55,468 bases of DNA from AcAMD-5 sp044343935. GTDB taxonomy: Bacteria; Actinomycetota; Actinomycetes; S36-B12; UBA5976. The stretch spans positions 1 through 55,468 of the forward strand of contig JBIJDU010000009.1 in assembly GCA_044343935.1 (NCBI GenBank), given 5' to 3'. The position numbers were made by a program, and so were the translations under genes. Of the stretch, positions 51,587-55,468 are shown piece by piece (position 1 is the first letter of the stretch; every line of letters starts with the position of its first letter). The notes below the pieces were generated by a model. The model ran no database searches. It was not told where the DNA came from and worked only from the letters and a program-made list of their open reading frames with translations.

Positions 51587-52960
51587 ATCGAGCATTATGC
51601 GAACTTGAAAACTGCCGTTGTTAGTAGTTATCTCAACTTTGCCTGCTAGCTCACCCTCAACCAAACTTCGTACAATGGAAAGACCTAATCCTTCAGCATG
51701 AGCGCCACGGGTCTTCATGCTGTTTGTTACCAAGAAATCCAATTGATTGGTTCGTAGCACCTGCACAGATATTGGTTTGCTGATATCACCATGCTCTATT
51801 GCATTTTGCAGCAATTCAGAAAGCGCTGCCGCGAGCGGTACTGCCACTTCAGCAGCATACTTGCCAAATTCGCCAATGCGAGTAATTTCCAATTTAGTAG
51901 GAGCTAATTCTGAGCTCAGCACAAGTAGCCGATCAGCAATTTCATTAAAGTCAACGTTTTCCGATGGTGCTAAAGTCAAAGTTTCGTGCACCAATGCAAT
52001 CACTTCAATTCGTCGCTCTGCTTCAATTAGTGCGCGTTTTGCTTCTTCGCTTGAGCGGCGTGCTTGCATTCGGAGGAGTGCAGCAACAGTTTGCAAATTG
52101 TTTTTTACGCGATGGTGCGCTTCGCGGAGCGCGGCTTCCTTAGTTAGCAATGCGCGTTCCCGTCGCCTAAGTTCAGTTACATCTCTTACCAAGATCAGCG
52201 CGCCATCTGGTTTTTGATTCACCACAAAGGGGTAAGACCGAAGCGTGATTGTGGCCGATTTGTTCTCGATTTCAGCAGCACCAGCGATAGTCCCGTTAGC
52301 AATTAAAGAAATAGATTCATCAATTACACCAACTCGTTTGATAAGTGACACGGCACTGCTAGCTAATTCCAATCCAACTAAATTAGTAGCAAGGCCAAGC
52401 CGACGAAATGCACTCGTGGCATTTGGGGAGGCGTATTGCACATTGCCGGCGGGATCAAGCAACAGCACACCGTCGCCTACTCGAGGCAGTGATGTGGTGG
52501 TGGCAGCTGAACTCACCGGTGGAAATTGGCCTAACCGCACCATCCCAAAAAGTTTTTTCGCTGCGGCAAGATATGCCGCGGTGAGCTCGCCGTCCTGACG
52601 CTGCCCACGATGTCGCTCCACAATTGCAATGCAGTCGCCATCTTTAATTATTGGAATTGCAATCAGATCTGCTAACTCAATAATTTCTTTTTGGGTAGCA
52701 GCGCGATCAACTGCAAGTAATCGTCGCTCTGATTGAAAACTGCCAACTAGATCTGAATCGATTTCAGTTGGAGCGGTGACTGGTCGGATCTGTGCTACAC
52801 ACACATAACCACCCTCGTGCCATTTTGGCACCCAAAGCAGCAGGTCGGAGAAGGAAAGATCTGCCAGCAAAGTCCATTCCGAGACCAGCTGTGATAACTG
52901 CTCGGTTGCAGCAGCATCCAGCTCGGTGTGCTGTTGGACTAGCTGCTCCATGGTGGCCAC
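51581..52960 (-). CDS. pdtaS: PdtaS-type sensor histidine kinase
   Basis: The 459-residue cytoplasmic kinase has an N-terminal GAF-type domain (DLSFSDLLLWVP near residue 35), a PAS domain (VGDGVLLLDPAGNVQYASPNATSAF, hallmark YASPNA) and a HisKA_2 core with EAHHRVKNNLQTVAALLRMQARR near 285 and the N-box ELLQNAIEH near 390. Order, length and start (MATMEQLVQQHT) match mycobacterial PdtaS, which signals to the RNA-binding antiterminator PdtaR. The usual D-x-G-x-G ATP motif is missing: the region reads VTNSMKTRGAHAEGLGLSIV. The synteny with whiB1 is conserved. Confidence 0.93.
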   Translation of the reverse strand: MATMEQLVQQHTELDAAATEQLSQLVSEWTLLADLSFSDLLLWVPKWHEGGYVCVAQIRPVTAPTEIDSDLVGSFQSERRLLAVDRAATQKEIIELADLIAIPIIKDGDCIAIVERHRGQRQDGELTAAYLAAAKKLFGMVRLGQFPPVSSAATTTSLPRVGDGVLLLDPAGNVQYASPNATSAFRRLGLATNLVGLELASSAVSLIKRVGVIDESISLIANGTIAGAAEIENKSATITLRSYPFVVNQKPDGALILVRDVTELRRRERALLTKEAALREAHHRVKNNLQTVAALLRMQARRSSEEAKRALIEAERRIEVIALVHETLTLAPSENVDFNEIADRLLVLSSELAPTKLEITRIGEFGKYAAEVAVPLAAALSELLQNAIEHGDISKPISVQVLRTNQLDFLVTNSMKTRGAHAEGLGLSIVRSLVEGELAGKVEITTNNGSFQVRIMLDK

Positions 52961-53023
52961 GGGGGCAGATTACTTAATGTAGTTAAGTTATGAGAGGATG
53001 CGCCGTCCGAAATAGGAGTTGAA

Positions 53024-53098
53024 ATGAGCAAGCGAGCCCGTAAGAAGCGCGATCGCAAGAAGAACAAGGCCAATCACGGCAAGCGGCCTCGAGCCTAA
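53024..53098 (+). CDS. Ribosomal protein bL37 (AURKAIP1/COX24-like), 24 residues
   Basis: The tiny, very basic protein reads MSKRARKKRDRKKNK then ANHGKRPRA. It matches the actinobacterial bL37 protein of the large ribosomal subunit, which in mycobacteria is also 24 residues and ends NHGKRPN-like. A good ribosome site (AGGAG, 53014-53018) stands before the ATG. The frame is too short for usual gene finders. It is divergent from pdtaS and convergent with cysE, 11 bp apart. Confidence 0.93.
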   Translation: MSKRARKKRDRKKNKANHGKRPRA

Positions 53099-53109
53099 GT
53101 AAGCGCTTC

Positions 53110-53655
53110 CTAGATAAACCAGAGCTCTGGATCAGTTAGGTCTTGCTTGGTCAGGTGCCGCTCGGCGGCACCCATCACCACCGCCCCTGCGGCAACATCT
53201 TTGGTGACTATGGCATTGGCACCGATAAATGCATTTGCCCCAACTGTGACGTCGCCTAGCACGGTTGCACCAGTACCGATCACCACACCATCTGAGATTG
53301 TTGGGTGGCGTTTTATCTTGGCAAGCGTTTTTCCACCTAGAGTCACGCCGTGATACATCATCACACCATCACCAATGACGGTTGTTTCTCCAATCACCAC
53401 ACCCATGCCGTGATCAATAAAACAACGCCGGCCAATTTGGGCACCAGGATGAATTTCAATACCTGTGCGACGTCGGTTTCGGTTGGAATACATTCGCGCT
53501 AATAGTCTGAGGTTGCGCTGCCACATCCAATGAGATATTCGATGCCGCCAAATCGCATGCACGCCAGGATAAGTTAGAAAAACTTCCAACTTATTGCGTG
53601 CGGCAGGATCGCGTGACATTGCGGTTGCAATGTCTTCACTGATTCGTTTGAACAT
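53110..53655 (-). CDS. cysE: Serine O-acetyltransferase
   Basis: CysE makes O-acetylserine from serine and acetyl-CoA. The 181-residue protein is the short form: an N-terminal helical part with HRISHWMWQRN, then left-handed beta-helix hexapeptide repeats with EIHPGAQIGRRCFIDHGMGVVIGE (catalytic His in the IHPGA and DHGMG parts) and GVTLGG. It starts 4 bp after the cysK stop, so both enzymes are made together and may form the cysteine synthase complex. Confidence 0.95.
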   Translation of the reverse strand: MFKRISEDIATAMSRDPAARNKLEVFLTYPGVHAIWRHRISHWMWQRNLRLLARMYSNRNRRRTGIEIHPGAQIGRRCFIDHGMGVVIGETTVIGDGVMMYHGVTLGGKTLAKIKRHPTISDGVVIGTGATVLGDVTVGANAFIGANAIVTKDVAAGAVVMGAAERHLTKQDLTDPELWFI

Positions 53656-53659
53656 GTTG

Positions 53660-54589
53660 TTATTCAGCTAAATCAGCATAGAGCGCAGTGGATAAATATC
53701 GCTCACCGAACGACGGAATAATCACTACAATGTTTTTTCCAGCAAATTCATCACGGCGAGCAACTTGAGCAGCACCCCATAATGCAGCACCGGAGGAAAT
53801 ACCAGCCAAAATTCCCTCTTCGGCGGCAGCTCGTCGGGCGTAGCGCATAGCTTCTTCACTTGGCGCATCTAACACTTCGTCGTAGACATCACGATCCAAA
53901 ATTGGTGGCACAAAATTTGGACCGATTCCTTGAATTGGATGTCCCGCTGGTGTACCGCCATTTAAAATTGGCGATGCGGCAGGTTCTACTGCGAAAACTT
54001 TTACCGCAGGATTATGTTGCTTAAGTACTTGCCCCACGCCGGTAATGGTGCCGCCCGTGCCGATACCAGCTACTAATGCCGCAACTGTGCCATCGGTATC
54101 TCGCCATATTTCTGGACCTGTTGTATTGCGATGAATTTCCGGATTGGCCGCATTTTCAAATTGCCTCACTAAAACGGCACCCTCTTTTGCACCGATCTCT
54201 TCAGCTTTAGCAATGCAACCTTTCATGCCCTCTGCCGCCGGCGTTAGCACCAACTCTGCGCCATAGGCACGCAGCAGCATGCGTCGCTCTTTACTCATTG
54301 AGTCCGGCATCGTCAAAATGACGCGATAACCTCGTGCGGCACCAACCATTGCTAAAGCAATTCCAGTGTTACCACTTGTCGCTTCCACAATTGCACCACC
54401 TGGTTTTAGCACACCAGACTTTTCTGCGGCATCTACCATCGCAATACCAATTCGGTCTTTCACGGTTGCCGAGGGGTTATAGAACTCTAACTTGGCAAAT
54501 ACATTTGCTGCCGCTCCATCCATAATGTGGTTCAGCTTAACTAGCGGTGTGTTACCTACTACTTCAGTGATATTGCTATAAACCTTCAT
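53660..54589 (-). CDS. cysK: Cysteine synthase A
   Basis: CysK joins sulfide to O-acetylserine with PLP. The 309-residue protein has the PLP lysine in NPSATVKDRIG near residue 43, the EATSGNTGIALA substrate loop near 70, GIGTGGTITGVG for the phosphate of PLP, and a SSGAALW end segment. Length and motifs are typical. It is the first gene of the cysK-cysE operon. A 12-bp perfect palindrome lies 57 bp upstream. Confidence 0.96.
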   Translation of the reverse strand: MKVYSNITEVVGNTPLVKLNHIMDGAAANVFAKLEFYNPSATVKDRIGIAMVDAAEKSGVLKPGGAIVEATSGNTGIALAMVGAARGYRVILTMPDSMSKERRMLLRAYGAELVLTPAAEGMKGCIAKAEEIGAKEGAVLVRQFENAANPEIHRNTTGPEIWRDTDGTVAALVAGIGTGGTITGVGQVLKQHNPAVKVFAVEPAASPILNGGTPAGHPIQGIGPNFVPPILDRDVYDEVLDAPSEEAMRYARRAAAEEGILAGISSGAALWGAAQVARRDEFAGKNIVVIIPSFGERYLSTALYADLAE

Positions 54590-54645
54590 AATTTTCCTTA
54601 AGTCTTGTTGTAAGTTTTTTAAATCAAAAAATTAGTAAACTGCAA

Positions 54646-54657
54646 GTTGTGCACAAC
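54646..54657. promoter_or_regulatory. Palindrome in the cysK upstream region
   Basis: GTTGTGCACAAC is a perfect 12-bp palindrome 57 bp before the cysK start, near the place of a promoter. It could bind a dimeric regulator of cysteine synthesis. No regulator gene is adjacent. Confidence 0.4.
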
Positions 54658-54786
54658 AAGAATAAATCAACTGACGCTCTAGCAGTGCCGCCAGAATGGA
54701 TCGATGAGAAGTCATTTGCAAAGAATACTTTAATTCTCTGAGTCCGGTGGTGCAGTTATGATTTTTGCAAAACTTTTGCGAATCGC

Positions 54787-55468
54787 CTAATCAAATAGGG
54801 CTGGCTGAGTGGGCTCTGGGTCAGCTGGCGATATCAGGTGAGGACCCTGAGCCCGTGCCGAATTAACTTCGGTGGTAACCGCATGGCACTGCAACGAGGG
54901 CGGCGTGGCTGTTCGCACCGTTGCAACTATTTCCGAACTATCAGTTAAGGAAGGGTCAAGCCAATCAGCGAAATACTGGCTGTGCAGAATTAACGGCATT
55001 CGATCATGAATTGACCCAACAATCTCATTTGCATCTTGGGTAATAATTGCTGCCGAAAACTCGCCACTGTCAGTTATTTCATAAATCCCAGCAAAGGCCA
55101 AGAGTGGTGATTCATTGCTGTAAAAATAGTACGGCTGCTTTTTACCGGCAGTAAGCACCGTGCTTTGCCATTCATACCAACCTGATGCTGGAATCAGACA
55201 GCGTCTAAATTTTGCAGCTTCTCGAAACGACGGTTTTTGAGTTACAGATTCCACCCGAGCATTTATCAAAGTACTTGGGGTCAGGCTGGAATTGGTCCAA
55301 TTCAGTTTAAGTCCCCAACTAAATAAATCTAGTTGCCGGATAGATTCAAACTGGCGCACCACCGAAATTGGTTGAGTTGGCGCAATGTTGTATTGGGGCG
55401 CCTCAGCTGCGGCAAGCACTTGCTCGACCCCCAAGGTAGTTACCACTTCGCGCAGATCCGCTACCGCG
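54787..55468 (-). CDS. SRAP (YedK/HMCES) family protein, N-terminus cut by window edge
   Basis: The protein covers abasic sites in single-stranded DNA by a covalent bond through its N-terminal Cys2. Seen are NIAPTQPISVVR, the FSWGL segment, NARVESVTQKPSFREA, RRCLIPASGWYEW with the catalytic Glu region, and IHDRMPLIL with the key His. The reading frame is open at 55468 and the MCGR start is not reached, so a few tens of N-terminal residues lie outside; the GTG at 55446 is an internal codon. It is followed by the cysK upstream region on the same strand. Confidence 0.93.
   Translation of the reverse strand, partial: AVADLREVVTTLGVEQVLAAAEAPQYNIAPTQPISVVRQFESIRQLDLFSWGLKLNWTNSSLTPSTLINARVESVTQKPSFREAAKFRRCLIPASGWYEWQSTVLTAGKKQPYYFYSNESPLLAFAGIYEITDSGEFSAAIITQDANEIVGSIHDRMPLILHSQYFADWLDPSLTDSSEIVATVRTATPPSLQCHAVTTEVNSARAQGPHLISPADPEPTQPALFD

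Noticed and set aside
54649..54741. 30-codon frame starting GTG upstream of cysK on the plus strand
   Set aside because: It has no ribosome site, its start lies in the palindrome, and the sequence resembles nothing I know.
1..55468. CRISPR arrays, insertion sequences, prophage genes and tRNA genes
   Set aside because: No regularly spaced repeats, transposase, integrase, phage structural genes or complete cloverleafs were seen.

Overview
The window is about 55 kb of an AT-leaning, densely packed actinobacterial chromosome. The lineage call rests on marker genes: mycothiol glycosyltransferase MshA, a WhiB1-type regulator convergent with a PdtaS-type kinase, the fused 2-oxoglutarate enzyme Kgd/OdhA, nickel superoxide dismutase with its SodX-type protease, the 24-residue ribosomal protein bL37, and a class A RNase P RNA of actinobacterial type. 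The modest GC content, many 1-8 bp gene overlaps and short spacers suggest a streamlined aquatic actinobacterium (Nanopelagicales/acI or a relative). That placement is inference.

Layout. 1-5.9 kb: a ParA-type ATPase cut by the window edge, an orphan E2-like acyltransferase domain, a secreted trypsin-like protease, tRNA-guanine transglycosylase, and a two-gene drug-type ABC exporter. 6.2-16.5 kb: a DUF885 peptidase, sulfur amino acid PLP enzymes (MetZ, MalY/PatB), pyruvate phosphate dikinase, two flavin oxidoreductases, and TerC under a manganese (yybP-ykoY) riboswitch. 16.8-24.3 kb: Sua5/YwlC, MshA, a DEAD-box helicase, FadD, a bile-acid:sodium-symporter-family transporter and a small secreted OmpA-like protein. 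24.5-27.6 kb: an accessory-looking stretch with a two-gene membrane operon, two one-gene cassettes and rnpB. 27.6-35.5 kb: housekeeping genes (DoxX, RNase H, zinc-ribbon, Nif3-like, AhpD-like, aldose epimerase, YajQ, DUF4389, HDAC-like, DUF3445, GNAT, TrmB). 35.5-36.0 kb: gene-free but highly structured. 36-49 kb: lipid kinase, two EamA transporters, NDH-2, RmuC, ICMT-like, SDR, Kgd, TldE/TldD, threonine aldolase. 49.9-55.5 kb: Ni-SOD module, WhiB1/PdtaS, bL37, CysE-CysK and an SRAP (YedK/HMCES) protein cut by the right edge.

The most unusual structure is at rnpB. The last ~23 nt of the RNase P RNA gene recur as an exact direct repeat 824 bp away, with a degenerate third copy between them. 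The two intervals each hold one small gene (a conserved 89-residue protein and a DUF6194-like protein) whose stop codon lies at, or within 4 bp of, a repeat. The only terminator-like hairpin expected for rnpB lies just beyond the outermost repeat. The simplest reading is that two single-gene cassettes were inserted at the 3' end of rnpB, restoring the RNA end and moving its terminator away. No integrase is visible.

Other regulatory observations are a complete Mn2+ riboswitch with a mutually exclusive anti-Shine-Dalgarno helix before terC, a perfect CRP palindrome before whiB1, twin palindromes over the start of the small-multidrug-export gene, a palindrome upstream of cysK, and one or two candidate structured non-coding RNAs between trmB and the lipid kinase gene.
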